NCBI GenBank assembly: GCA_041609715.1 | Contig: JBFIQI010000119.1 | Span: 1-6,970 of the forward strand | Source: JABDLF01 sp041609715 | GTDB lineage: Bacteria > Pseudomonadota > Gammaproteobacteria > Steroidobacterales > JABDLF01 | Direction: 5' to 3' | DNA length: 6,970 nucleotides | Part shown: one piece after another, positions 1 through 5,333 of the stretch | Layout of the letters: every line of letters begins with the position of its first letter | Position numbering within the stretch: the stretch's first letter is position 1 | Made by a program: the position numbers and the translations under genes | Notes under the pieces: model-generated | What the model was told of the DNA's origin: nothing | The model's input: only the letters and a program-made list of their open reading frames with translations | Database searches by the model: none

Positions 1-724
1 AGCGTTCCCAGGAGGCCGCGTAAAGCACATCGGGATTGCCGGGTGTAACGACCAGGTCGACGAATCCCGTCACCGGCCCGCCGGCGAGCACCTGACGCCA
101 GGTTTCTCCCCCGTCCTCGGTCAGGTAAATGCCGCGCTGGCCCCCCGGTGTGTAAAGTTTGCCCAGCGATGCGACAAGCACGCGGTCCGAATTTCGGGGG
201 TCGATGACGATGCGACCGATGCGATTGCTGTCCACCAGGCCCATATTGCGCCAGCTGACGCCACCATCGTCAGATCGAAACACACCCATGCCGCCGTAAG
301 AAGAGCGCGAGGAATTATTTTCCCCGGTGCCCACCCATACGGTCTCCGGGCGTCTGGGGTCGACGGCGATATCGCCCATGATCAGGGTGGCCTGTTGATC
401 AAAAATCGGTTCGAAGGTGACACCATTGTTGGTGGTTTTCCAAAGTCCGCCTGACGCATAGGCAACATAAAATGTGTAGGGTTCGCCGGGGACCGTCTCG
501 ATATCCACCACGCGTCCGCCCTGAACGATCGGCCCGACGCTGCGCCACTCGAGACCATGAAACAGGGAGGCTTGCTGCAGCTCCCGGTGACGCTGCCAGG
601 CTTTATCCAGATCGGCCGCCGTCGCGGATTTGCCAGCCGCGGGTCGCCTGGCCTCGGCGTAATTAAAAGCTGTCGCCGCTATCAGGATGACCGCAAAGAT
701 AATCCAGGAAATTCTGATGTTCAT
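1..724 (-). CDS. Exported BNR/Asp-box repeat beta-propeller protein, N-terminal part (partial)
   Basis: The minus-strand frame opens with ATG at 724-722 and stays open for 241 codons to the left edge, so the C-terminal part is missing. A start at 724 is supported by GAGGG six bases upstream. Residues 1-25 look like a signal peptide: Arg4, a hydrophobic core (about residues 5-20), then an Ala-Glu-Ala cleavage site at 23-25. The mature part begins with a WRSVGP..QGGRV stretch (60-71) and then shows Asp-box repeats: TTNNGVTF (97-104, degenerate), SDDGGVSW (151-158) and TEDGGETW (202-209). VDP/IDP..P-type strands and WVGTGENN (130-137) lie between them. This pattern is that of WD40/YVTN/BNR-like or sortilin N-terminal-type bacterial proteins, often about 1000 residues long and secreted or periplasmic. 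The propeller fold is inferred from the repeats; the activity is unknown. It could be loosely labelled a glycosyl hydrolase, but no catalytic residues can be assigned here. Confidence 0.85.
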   Translation of the reverse strand, partial: MNIRISWIIFAVILIAATAFNYAEARRPAAGKSATAADLDKAWQRHRELQQASLFHGLEWRSVGPIVQGGRVVDIETVPGEPYTFYVAYASGGLWKTTNNGVTFEPIFDQQATLIMGDIAVDPRRPETVWVGTGENNSSRSSYGGMGVFRSDDGGVSWRNMGLVDSNRIGRIVIDPRNSDRVLVASLGKLYTPGGQRGIYLTEDGGETWRQVLAGGPVTGFVDLVVTPGNPDVLYAASWER

Positions 725-777
725 GCTTGGCCCTCAAGTGTTCGCAGGAGCGTGGTTGGTCCGATGCAGCTGGTTAC

Positions 778-1032
778 TCAGAGCTTCAAACCGCGTTGTT
801 CCGGTTGCCAGTGACTCATGTGGATATGGGCCCTGCCGATACCCAGGGATCGAACCCAGCGAGCGGACGCATCCAGCGTACTCCAGGTTTTGACTTTGCC
901 TTTCATGGTGGCAGCCGTAACGGTGCCGTTGGGCGTATCGGCCTCCACGTGAAAAATCGCGCCCTTGGCGATGATTCTGATGCGTTTGACGGCACCTGCC
1001 TCGACCAATGCACGGAGAGTTTTCTCGTTCAT
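778..1032 (-). CDS. Small ParC-like partition-associated family protein
   Basis: An 84-residue protein with an ATG start and TGA stop. It opens MNEKTLRALVEAGAVKRIRI, has a central KGKVKTWSTLDASARWVRSL (44-63), and ends IGRAHIHMSHWQPEQRGLKL (65-84). From memory this matches small proteins annotated as ParC-family partition-associated proteins on plasmids and integrated elements; I could not search for it. No ParA or ParB gene is visible nearby, so a partition role is not supported by context. No clear Shine-Dalgarno precedes the start (the upstream bases are ATTAATAA), which leaves the start slightly uncertain, although the N-terminus matches the family as I recall it. It lies 115 bases below the dehydrogenase stop and 53 bases above the BNR gene start, all on the same strand. 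It might be co-transcribed with either or carry its own promoter. No signal peptide or membrane segment is seen. Confidence 0.65.
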   Translation of the reverse strand: MNEKTLRALVEAGAVKRIRIIAKGAIFHVEADTPNGTVTAATMKGKVKTWSTLDASARWVRSLGIGRAHIHMSHWQPEQRGLKL

Positions 1033-1057
1033 TTATTAATCAGTGGAGTTGGATCGG

Positions 1058-1069
1058 GCCGTGCACGGC
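1058..1069. repeat. 12-bp perfect palindrome GCCGTGCACGGC upstream of the ParC-like gene
   Basis: GCCGTGCACGGC reads the same on both strands. It lies 25 bases upstream of the ParC-like start codon, in the 115-base gap after the dehydrogenase gene. It could be a small operator or a weak hairpin. No T-run follows on either strand, so it is not an intrinsic terminator. In GC-rich DNA a 12-bp palindrome can also occur by chance. Apart from this I see no convincing promoter in 1033-1147. Confidence 0.3.
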
Positions 1070-1147
1070 GGCAATAGCATGCAACAATGCGCTGGCGAGT
1101 GCCGGTAAATGTAAGGTATTTGCAGGCGACAGGCTACCTGAGCCAAT

Positions 1148-1942
1148 TCAAACGACAGGCGCATCGAAACCCCGGACACTGAAACCGCCATCGACCGCCA
1201 GGCACTGGCCGGTAACAAAGCTCGCCGCCGGCGAGCACAGGAAAGCAATCGCCGCAGCCACTTCCTGCGCCCGGGCAATACGTCCCATTGGCGTGTGCGC
1301 CAGTACAGCATCGCGATACAGGGGCTTGTCCAGCACCGTTCGTGCCAGCGGCGTATCGGTGTACCAGGGGCAAATTGCATTGACGCGAATCCCTGCCGAG
1401 GCCCACTCCACGGCCAGGTTGCGGGTCATCTGGTTCATCGCCGCCTTGCTCATGCCGTAAGCAACACCGGTGCCAAGGTGGGTCAAGCCGGCGACCGAAC
1501 TGACATTTGCGATTGCCGCATCGCCAGTGCTTGCCAGCGCCGGCTGCAACGCCACCGAGAGCTCGAAGGCCGAGTCCAGATTGGTGCGCATGATCTGTGA
1601 GTATTCTGCGGGGCTGTATTCTTGTGCCGGCCGGCGGATGTTGGTGCCCACGTTATTGACAAGTATGTCCAGCGAATCAAGATCGAGTTCTGAGATGAGC
1701 CGATCCCGTTCTTCCCGCTCGGCAAGATCGGCGCTGAGGCCGCGCACCTTCAAACCCAGGGCTCGCCACTTTTCAAGACATACAAGAATCCCGGCGGAAT
1801 CCCGGGCGACAATGATGACGCTGGCACCTAACTGTGCAAAAAGCTCGGCGGTGGCCCGGCCAATGCCGCGCGTGCCCCCGGTGATCAAAGCCAACTTGCC
1901 GTCGAGGCCAAACAGGGTCTGGGTTTGCGAAGTCCCGCTCAC
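1148..1942 (-). CDS. Short-chain dehydrogenase/reductase, tropinone-reductase-like
   Basis: A 264-residue classical SDR, a normal length for the family. It is an NAD(P)(H)-dependent cytosolic oxidoreductase acting on an alcohol/ketone pair. Visible signatures are the cofactor motif TGGTRGIG (21-28), the NNVG motif (96-99), and a complete catalytic set Asn121, Ser149, Tyr162 and Lys166 (YGMSK, 162-166). The C-terminal FVTGQCLAVDGGF (242-254) is also typical. LVNNVGTNIRRP (94-105) resembles tropinone-reductase-like and plant SAG13-type SDRs, hence the call; the true substrate is unknown. The start codon is GTG (1942-1940), which overlaps the upstream reductase stop as GTGA. A GGTGA sequence seven bases upstream can serve as Shine-Dalgarno, and no in-frame ATG occurs before residue 118, well past the cofactor motif. 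The overlap implies translational coupling and a joint task with the aldo/keto reductase, probably successive or alternative carbonyl reductions or oxidations. Confidence 0.93.
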   Translation of the reverse strand: MSGTSQTQTLFGLDGKLALITGGTRGIGRATAELFAQLGASVIIVARDSAGILVCLEKWRALGLKVRGLSADLAEREERDRLISELDLDSLDILVNNVGTNIRRPAQEYSPAEYSQIMRTNLDSAFELSVALQPALASTGDAAIANVSSVAGLTHLGTGVAYGMSKAAMNQMTRNLAVEWASAGIRVNAICPWYTDTPLARTVLDKPLYRDAVLAHTPMGRIARAQEVAAAIAFLCSPAASFVTGQCLAVDGGFSVRGFDAPVV

Positions 1943-2886
1943 CGGCGAATCACCGCCTGCAGACGATCATCGATGGCGCTCAGCAGGCCCTGATCCAGAG
2001 TTACACCCGAGGCCGCAGCATTATCGACGATCTGCTCGGGTTTACTGGCGCCGATGATGGCCGCCGCTACGTTATCGTTTTGTAAAAGCCAGGCCAGCGC
2101 CAGTTGCGCCATGCTGAGGCCGGCCTCCTGAGCCAGCGGCCGCAGCGACTGGACAGCATGCAGTACATCGTCCTGTAGCCAGTCGCCCATGAATTGGTTC
2201 GAGGCATCATCGCTGCCGCGGGTATCCGCCGGCGGCGGCTGGTCCGGCAGATACTTGCCCGTCAAGACACCCTGCTCGAGCGGTGAAAAAACGATCTGGC
2301 TTATCCTGTGTTCGCGGCACGCGGGAATTACTTCGGACTCCGGCCAGCGTCCCAGCATCGAATAATGGGGCTGGCTGGAAACGAATTTCACAACCCCGTC
2401 CATACCCAGGGCCTCGCGAATTTTGTCGGCCGGCCACTCGCTGAAGCCGACATAACGAACCTTGCCGCTTTCTACAGCCCGGGTCAGGGCCGCCATGGTT
2501 TCTGCCAATGGCGTTTCGTGGTCGTATCGGTGGCACTGGTAAAGATCAACATAGTCAGTGCGCAGGCGTCTCAGAGAGGCATCCAGTTGCTTTTGAATCT
2601 GGTCGGCTGAAAGACCGCGGTCGCTGGCCGACATTGGAAAGAACACCTTGGTGGCGAGCACATAGTCGTCTCGGGGGATGCCCTCCAACTGTTTGCCCAG
2701 GAGTTCTTCGGCGGCGCCACGGCCATAAACATTCGCGGTATCAATGAAATTGATGCCACGGTCAAAAGCCTGCCGTATGCAGGCCGCAGCAATTTTGCCG
2801 CGGACTCCGGTGCCATAAGTCAGCCACGATCCGAGGGCGATTTCAGAGACCTCGAGTTCGCTGTCGCCAATGCGTCGATAGCGCAT
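1939..2886 (-). CDS. Aldo/keto reductase, Kv-beta (AKR6)-like
   Basis: A 315-residue soluble NADPH-dependent oxidoreductase with a (beta/alpha)8-barrel fold, full length for the family. The catalytic tetrad is present: Asp49 (FIDTANVYG, 47-55), Tyr54, Lys80 (LATKVF) and His119 (YQCHR). SPLEQGVLTGKY (201-212) and the phosphate-binding IIGASKPEQIVDN (277-289) resemble the Kv-beta/AKR6-type subgroup that includes many bacterial proteins acting on aldehydes or sugars. The physiological substrate cannot be read from the sequence. The ATG start at 2886 is supported by GGGAGG five bases upstream. It is the first gene of a minus-strand operon and its stop overlaps the GTG start of the dehydrogenase by four bases. 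It is divergent from the 64-residue gene at 3054, with 167 bases between the two starts. Confidence 0.94.
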   Translation of the reverse strand: MRYRRIGDSELEVSEIALGSWLTYGTGVRGKIAAACIRQAFDRGINFIDTANVYGRGAAEELLGKQLEGIPRDDYVLATKVFFPMSASDRGLSADQIQKQLDASLRRLRTDYVDLYQCHRYDHETPLAETMAALTRAVESGKVRYVGFSEWPADKIREALGMDGVVKFVSSQPHYSMLGRWPESEVIPACREHRISQIVFSPLEQGVLTGKYLPDQPPPADTRGSDDASNQFMGDWLQDDVLHAVQSLRPLAQEAGLSMAQLALAWLLQNDNVAAAIIGASKPEQIVDNAAASGVTLDQGLLSAIDDRLQAVIRR

Positions 2887-2921
2887 GCCGTCCTCCCGGT
2901 TGGCGGTGTTACTGCCGTGCC

Positions 2922-2958
2922 ATGATACAGGCCTTGAACCCGCTGCGCGCGGCGCGCA
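2922..2958 (-). promoter_or_regulatory. Possible promoter/operator for the aldo/keto reductase operon
   Basis: Read on the minus strand, TATCAT (2927-2922) matches the -10 consensus at five of six positions and would give a start near 2915, about 29 bases before the reductase ATG. The matching -35 position is poor and falls inside a 15-bp palindrome, TGCGCGC-G-GCGCGCA (2944-2958). A weak -35 covered by a palindrome is what one expects for a regulated promoter, but GC-rich palindromes also arise by chance. Confidence 0.3.
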
Positions 2959-2964
2959 AAAACC

Positions 2965-2992
2965 TTGATTTATTTTACGGACACACTATATT
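2965..2992 (+). promoter_or_regulatory. Sigma-70-type promoter for the 64-residue gene
   Basis: TTGATT (2965-2970) and TATATT (2987-2992) are separated by 16 bases, which predicts transcription from about 2999 and a leader of about 55 bases. The box similarity is four of six and five of six. A short hairpin CGGCA-TGG-TGCCG lies just downstream, in the leader. The region is AT-rich compared with its surroundings, which supports a promoter. Confidence 0.6.
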
Positions 2993-3053
2993 CCCGCCGC
3001 CCGGCATGGTGCCGAAGCCGGCTAATGGCCGACTGTAAACGAGTAAGAGAGTC

Positions 3054-3248
3054 ATGAAACAGAGACAAGAGTCGGACCTGGACGCATTTGAAATGTGGTC
3101 CGAGGACGACACGGATATTGAGATTTTCCTGGATCGCTTCGAGCGGGAGGAGCGCAAGCAGCGAGCCCGGGCATCCCGGCGCGAAATCGAGCGCCGCCGC
3201 GAGCGGCAACAGCTGTTGCGGGATCTGGACGCAGGCTACGACGATTAA
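3054..3248 (+). CDS. Small highly charged protein, function unknown
   Basis: A 64-residue protein beginning MKQRQESDLDAFEMW. The N-terminal third is acidic (SEDDTDIEIF, 16-25). Residues about 26-57 are a run of Arg, Glu, Lys and Gln that should form one long charged helix or coiled coil, and the tail is acidic again (DLDAGYDD, 57-64). There is no signal peptide or membrane segment. It has its own promoter upstream (2965-2992), a modest AAGAG/GAGAG ribosome site before the ATG, a TAA stop, and a strong hairpin eight bases after the stop. It therefore looks like a monocistronic gene. The layout is reminiscent of short proteins annotated as the PA3496 family (putative envelope integrity), but that is a weak impression and not a recognised match. 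A role as a small adaptor or nucleic-acid-associated protein is equally open. Confidence 0.7.
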   Translation: MKQRQESDLDAFEMWSEDDTDIEIFLDRFEREERKQRARASRREIERRRERQQLLRDLDAGYDD

Positions 3249-3255
3249 AAATTGC

Positions 3256-3284
3256 TCCGGTTGCCGGCCCCAGCGGCAACCGGA
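3256..3284. terminator. Strong hairpin after the 64-residue gene (terminator-like)
   Basis: TCCGGTTGCCG pairs perfectly with CGGCAACCGGA (11 bp) around a 7-base loop, beginning eight bases after the stop codon at 3248. On the plus strand no T-run follows at once; the next T-rich stretch is about 25 bases on, at 3311-3317. On the minus strand the stem is followed by AGCAATTTTTAA, a reasonable intrinsic terminator for reverse transcription. The position favours a 3' end or stability element for the plus-strand gene, possibly bidirectional. Confidence 0.55.
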
Positions 3285-3449
3285 CGCGCGCCTGAAAACA
3301 TAACTATCTGATTTTTATTAATTATTATCCGGCGCGATGCCGGCAAGCCGACGCCTGCACGGGGCGGCCCGCGGGCCATTTAATGTCGTTCATGCCGGGG
3401 TGGCAGTGCCAGAGAAACTCGCCGGCGCGGCTTCGCCAGTCCATCGCGA
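3285..3449. other. Gene-poor spacer with a 12-bp palindrome
   Basis: No reading frame here looks real; the 70-codon frame from 3337 has no ribosome site and an unprotein-like composition. Two things stand out: an AT-rich island at about 3303-3329, and GGCCCGCGGGCC, a perfect 12-bp palindrome at 3366-3377. A small hairpin CCGGC-GCGAT-GCCGG (about 3330-3344) follows the AT-rich island. An unannotated small RNA is possible but not supported by a clear promoter/terminator pair. Confidence 0.35.
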
Positions 3450-3465
3450 TGTGAAGTATTTCACA
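3450..3465. promoter_or_regulatory. CRP/Vfr-type binding site TGTGA-N6-TCACA
   Basis: TGTGAAGTATTTCACA is a perfect match to the core CRP consensus TGTGA-N6-TCACA. Its centre (3457.5) lies about 62 bases upstream of the transcription start predicted from the TATACT box at 3508-3513. That is the class I activator position (near -61.5). The paired -35 is weak, as usual at activated promoters. A different regulator with a similar palindrome is possible. Confidence 0.55.
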
Positions 3466-3484
3466 GAATTTAACAACTTATGCC

Positions 3485-3513
3485 TTTATGTTAATGTTTC
3501 CGAGAAATATACT
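3485..3513 (+). promoter_or_regulatory. Candidate activator-dependent promoter upstream of the small membrane protein
   Basis: TATACT (3508-3513) matches the -10 consensus at five of six positions. With a 17-base spacer the -35 is TTTATG (3485-3490), only three of six. Transcription would start near 3520. The interval 3466-3527 is markedly AT-rich in a GC-rich neighbourhood. It also contains an inverted repeat TTAACA-N13-TGTTAA (3470-3494). Confidence 0.5.
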
Positions 3514-3527
3514 TTGCTAACTTACTT

Positions 3528-3671
3528 ATGGCACTGGCAAAAAAAATGACGCCCGAAACCAGTCAGAAGCCTGACCATGGCCTGCGGGATTTCATGGCAA
3601 ACCATGAAGATGCCGTTTGGGCGGTGGTGCTGGGACTCGGCTTGCTCCTGCTGAGTTTCTATTCCTCCTGA
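3528..3671 (+). CDS. Putative 47-residue single-span membrane protein
   Basis: The ATG at 3528 opens 47 codons ending in TGA at 3669-3671. The N-terminal half is polar (MALAKKMTPETSQKPDHGLR, 1-20). Residues about 29-45 (AVWAVVLGLGLLLLSFY) form one hydrophobic span, followed by only Ser-Ser, so the protein would be tail-anchored, probably in the inner membrane. A second ATG at 3546 would give 41 residues. Neither start has a good Shine-Dalgarno. If transcription starts near 3520, the first ATG would be almost leaderless. Support comes from the plausible membrane anchor, the promoter with a CRP-type site directly upstream, and the lack of any better gene here. The weak ribosome site is the main doubt. 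I do not recognise the family. Confidence 0.45.
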   Translation: MALAKKMTPETSQKPDHGLRDFMANHEDAVWAVVLGLGLLLLSFYSS

Positions 3672-3698
3672 AGCGGGATGGTTCCAGGCGGGCGTCCC

Positions 3699-3724
3699 GG
3701 ACAACAGCTTGTTCACCGTTGTCC
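3699..3724 (+). terminator. Hairpin downstream of the small membrane protein (weak terminator candidate)
   Basis: GGACAAC (3699-3705) pairs with GTTGTCC (3718-3724) across a 12-base loop, 27 bases after the small gene's stop. No proper T-run follows (CGAGCCTTATTCC), so intrinsic termination is doubtful. The rest of 3672-3818 holds only short GC hairpins, for example TCGCG-AAT-CGCGA near 3797-3809, and no credible gene. Confidence 0.3.
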
Positions 3725-3818
3725 CGAGCCTTATTCCCTCTGAATTTCAAAACCTGCGACTGCTCTGCGGGCGCAAGCGCCTGCACGGGGACTGCATCGC
3801 GAATCGCGACGTGGTTGC

Positions 3819-3846
3819 TTGACAGTCATCAACTTCCAAGGATAAA
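3819..3846 (+). promoter_or_regulatory. Sigma-70 promoter for the uncharacterised gene pair
   Basis: A perfect TTGACA (3819-3824) is followed after 16 bases by GATAAA (3841-3846, four of six). Transcription would begin near 3853 and leave a leader of about 70 bases before the ATG at 3923. This lies in the only non-coding stretch before the pair and points the right way. Confidence 0.6.
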
Positions 3847-3922
3847 TAAATTCAAGCTGGTACAAATGGTGCGCTGAGACCTGTTTAAAGTCCGAAACTG
3901 AGAGAGCTCGAGGAGGCTGCTG

Positions 3923-4555
3923 ATGAAGTCAGGCAGTCGAAATCGCAAAGTGATTGCAAGCTGCAATGTACGCGAGTTTTTCAGAGACTCGGTGGAAAGC
4001 GCGCTCGCCAATCAGAATCTCAATGCCGATGATCATACGGTGCACTACGTAGTCAACGTGCTGACCATGTTCACCCGGGCCGAGGAGCTCTACGAAGACA
4101 CCCCTGACGGCCGCCAGCTGAAACCGCTGGCTCTGATGCTGGCGGAAGCTATGGAAGCGGACAGTGATCGCCAGCGCAATGATGCCTTGCGTCGCCTGGG
4201 CGATGTTTCGCTGTTTATTGCCGGGTTTTTCAGCCAGATGTTTTCGCGTCGATTGGTGGACGTAGACTACTACGTTGCAATGGGCGGCAATGCATACAGT
4301 TCTCTGCACCAGCGGGTACGCGGTACAAGCTATGGTCAGGCGTTTTCCGGGGTGTACCGTGAGTTGGCGCGTAAATTTCAGGGGTTTGTCGATGTCCTCT
4401 GGGAAGTCAGTGAAAGCGCCCAGATAAGCAGTGACAGGGATATTTTGCGCTTGTACGAAATCTGGCTGAAGACCGGCAGCCGTCGAGCCGGCATGCTGCT
4501 TTCCAGGCTCGGCGTACAGCCGGTCAGCATCGCCTCGACCACTCGGCGTCACTGA
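3923..4555 (+). CDS. Uncharacterised protein, first gene of a pair upstream of groESL
   Basis: A 210-residue protein. The ATG at 3923 has an excellent AGGAGG (3911-3916) six bases upstream, and the gene ends in tandem in-frame stops TGA-TAG. It appears soluble and mostly helical, with no signal peptide. Strings that look conserved-family-like are LGDVSLFIAGFF (92-103), VDVDYYVAMGGNAY (112-125) and ILRLYEIWLKTGSRRAGMLL (174-193). FIAGFF is hydrophobic but too short for a membrane span. I do not recognise a named domain or catalytic motif. The second unknown gene begins eight bases after its stop, so the two are almost certainly co-transcribed and probably functionally linked. Its own promoter is proposed at 3819-3846. 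Codon use and composition look like those of the neighbours, so I see no sign of recent transfer. Confidence 0.85.
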   Translation: MKSGSRNRKVIASCNVREFFRDSVESALANQNLNADDHTVHYVVNVLTMFTRAEELYEDTPDGRQLKPLALMLAEAMEADSDRQRNDALRRLGDVSLFIAGFFSQMFSRRLVDVDYYVAMGGNAYSSLHQRVRGTSYGQAFSGVYRELARKFQGFVDVLWEVSESAQISSDRDILRLYEIWLKTGSRRAGMLLSRLGVQPVSIASTTRRH

Positions 4556-4563
4556 TAGTCCGG

Positions 4564-5235
4564 ATGACCGTTAGTCGGACTCAAAAACTCCTGGAGAGGA
4601 TTTACCGGATTCCCGGTGCCTATCATGCTGCGGACTTTCTGATCACCAATCGCGATCAGGCCAGGAAACTCGAAGGGTCCGGGGGGCGCAGCCGGGATGT
4701 ACCGGAGAAACTGCTGGTGGCGGAAGATGACGATGGCGCGCAACTGGCCCTGTATCTTGACGAGCAAGTACTGGCGCGGCTGGACGACAACGATCCTCAT
4801 GCAGCGCTCAATGATCATAACCTCGATGATTTCTGGACGGTGGTGGAGGGAGTCAGCCATTTCCTTTACCTGACCTGGCGTGCGGCTGCGGACCGCGCCG
4901 TGTCACTGCTGGAGCTGGAACTGCAGGCGGAAGTTGACAAGTATATTTGTGCCGCCATGCTGGCGGCCAGCCAGCGAGCCGGGCGAGTGCCCAGGGAGCT
5001 GCACAACTCGCTGTTCGAGCGCCATGTCTTCGATGCCGAGCTGGAACCCGTGGAACATGAGCGCTACCGGGTGGCGAATCGCTATGCCGGCAAATACTGC
5101 CTGCGGCTGGCGCGGCTGTTCCTCGGGCGTACCGCCCAGCGCGGTTTGCTCAATGAAATACGTTCTTTTTACCGACTCGGGCAGGGCGACAAAATACGCC
5201 ATATCGATCACGGTAGCCTGCTGACCGCCGGCTGA
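4564..5235 (+). CDS. Uncharacterised protein, second gene of the pair upstream of groESL
   Basis: A 223-residue, probably soluble and mostly helical protein. Strings with the look of conserved family blocks are LALYLDEQVLARL (61-73), DFWTVVEGVSHFLYL (89-103), DRAVSLLELELQAEVDKY (110-127), EHERYRVANRYAGKYC (164-179) and EIRSFYRLGQGDKIRHI (198-214). No signal peptide, membrane segment or known catalytic motif is evident. The ATG at 4564 lacks a strong Shine-Dalgarno and lies only eight bases after the preceding stop, so translation may depend on re-initiation. No alternative in-frame ATG lies near the N-terminus. It ends 185 bases before groES. A weak GU-containing hairpin (about 5238-5262) follows but has no T-run, so some read-through into groESL is possible. 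Function unknown; the tight pairing suggests a shared complex or pathway with the 210-residue protein. Confidence 0.83.
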   Translation: MTVSRTQKLLERIYRIPGAYHAADFLITNRDQARKLEGSGGRSRDVPEKLLVAEDDDGAQLALYLDEQVLARLDDNDPHAALNDHNLDDFWTVVEGVSHFLYLTWRAAADRAVSLLELELQAEVDKYICAAMLAASQRAGRVPRELHNSLFERHVFDAELEPVEHERYRVANRYAGKYCLRLARLFLGRTAQRGLLNEIRSFYRLGQGDKIRHIDHGSLLTAG

Positions 5236-5259
5236 TCAGGGGGTCCTTGCCCGGGACCT

Positions 5260-5288
5260 CTTGAAAGTACGCCGGGCCGTCACCACAT
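5260..5288 (+). promoter_or_regulatory. Sigma-32 (heat-shock) promoter of groESL
   Basis: CTTGAAA (5260-5266) is a perfect match to the sigma-32 -35 box. After 14 bases comes CACCACAT (5281-5288), matching five of the seven defined positions of CCCCATNT. Spacing and location upstream of groES fit the E. coli-type heat-shock promoter. Transcription would start near 5296, giving a leader of about 125 bases. Confidence 0.65.
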
Positions 5289-5304
5289 TGCCTTGCAAAC
5301 CCAC

Positions 5305-5332
5305 TTGACTGGCGGGAATTTTTTAATATGAT
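5305..5332 (+). promoter_or_regulatory. Sigma-70 (housekeeping) promoter of groESL
   Basis: TTGACT (5305-5310) and TATGAT (5327-5332) each match the consensus at five of six positions and are 16 bases apart. Transcription would start near 5339, inside the CIRCE-like element, the usual position for HrcA repression. Confidence 0.65.
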
Positions 5333-5333
5333 T

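Noticed and set aside
1470..2057. 195-codon plus-strand frame opposite the SDR gene
   Set aside because: It is antisense to a clear SDR with all catalytic residues, and its composition is Ser/Arg/Pro-rich as expected for a shadow frame.
3337..3549. 70-codon plus-strand frame in the intergenic region
   Set aside because: It has no ribosome site, runs across the proposed CRP site and promoter, and has an unprotein-like composition.
3617..3877. 86-codon plus-strand frame ending before the uncharacterised pair
   Set aside because: It overlaps the end of the better membrane-protein candidate, crosses the TTGACA promoter, lacks a Shine-Dalgarno and shows no domain-like pattern.
3929..4552. 207-codon minus-strand frame opposite the 210-residue gene
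   Set aside because: The plus-strand frame has a perfect ribosome site, a promoter and sensible helical composition; the reverse frame has none of these and looks like a shadow.
5238..5262. Hairpin after the 223-residue gene as a terminator
   Set aside because: The stem relies on G-U pairs, no T-run follows, and it overlaps the sigma-32 -35 box, so I do not call it a terminator.
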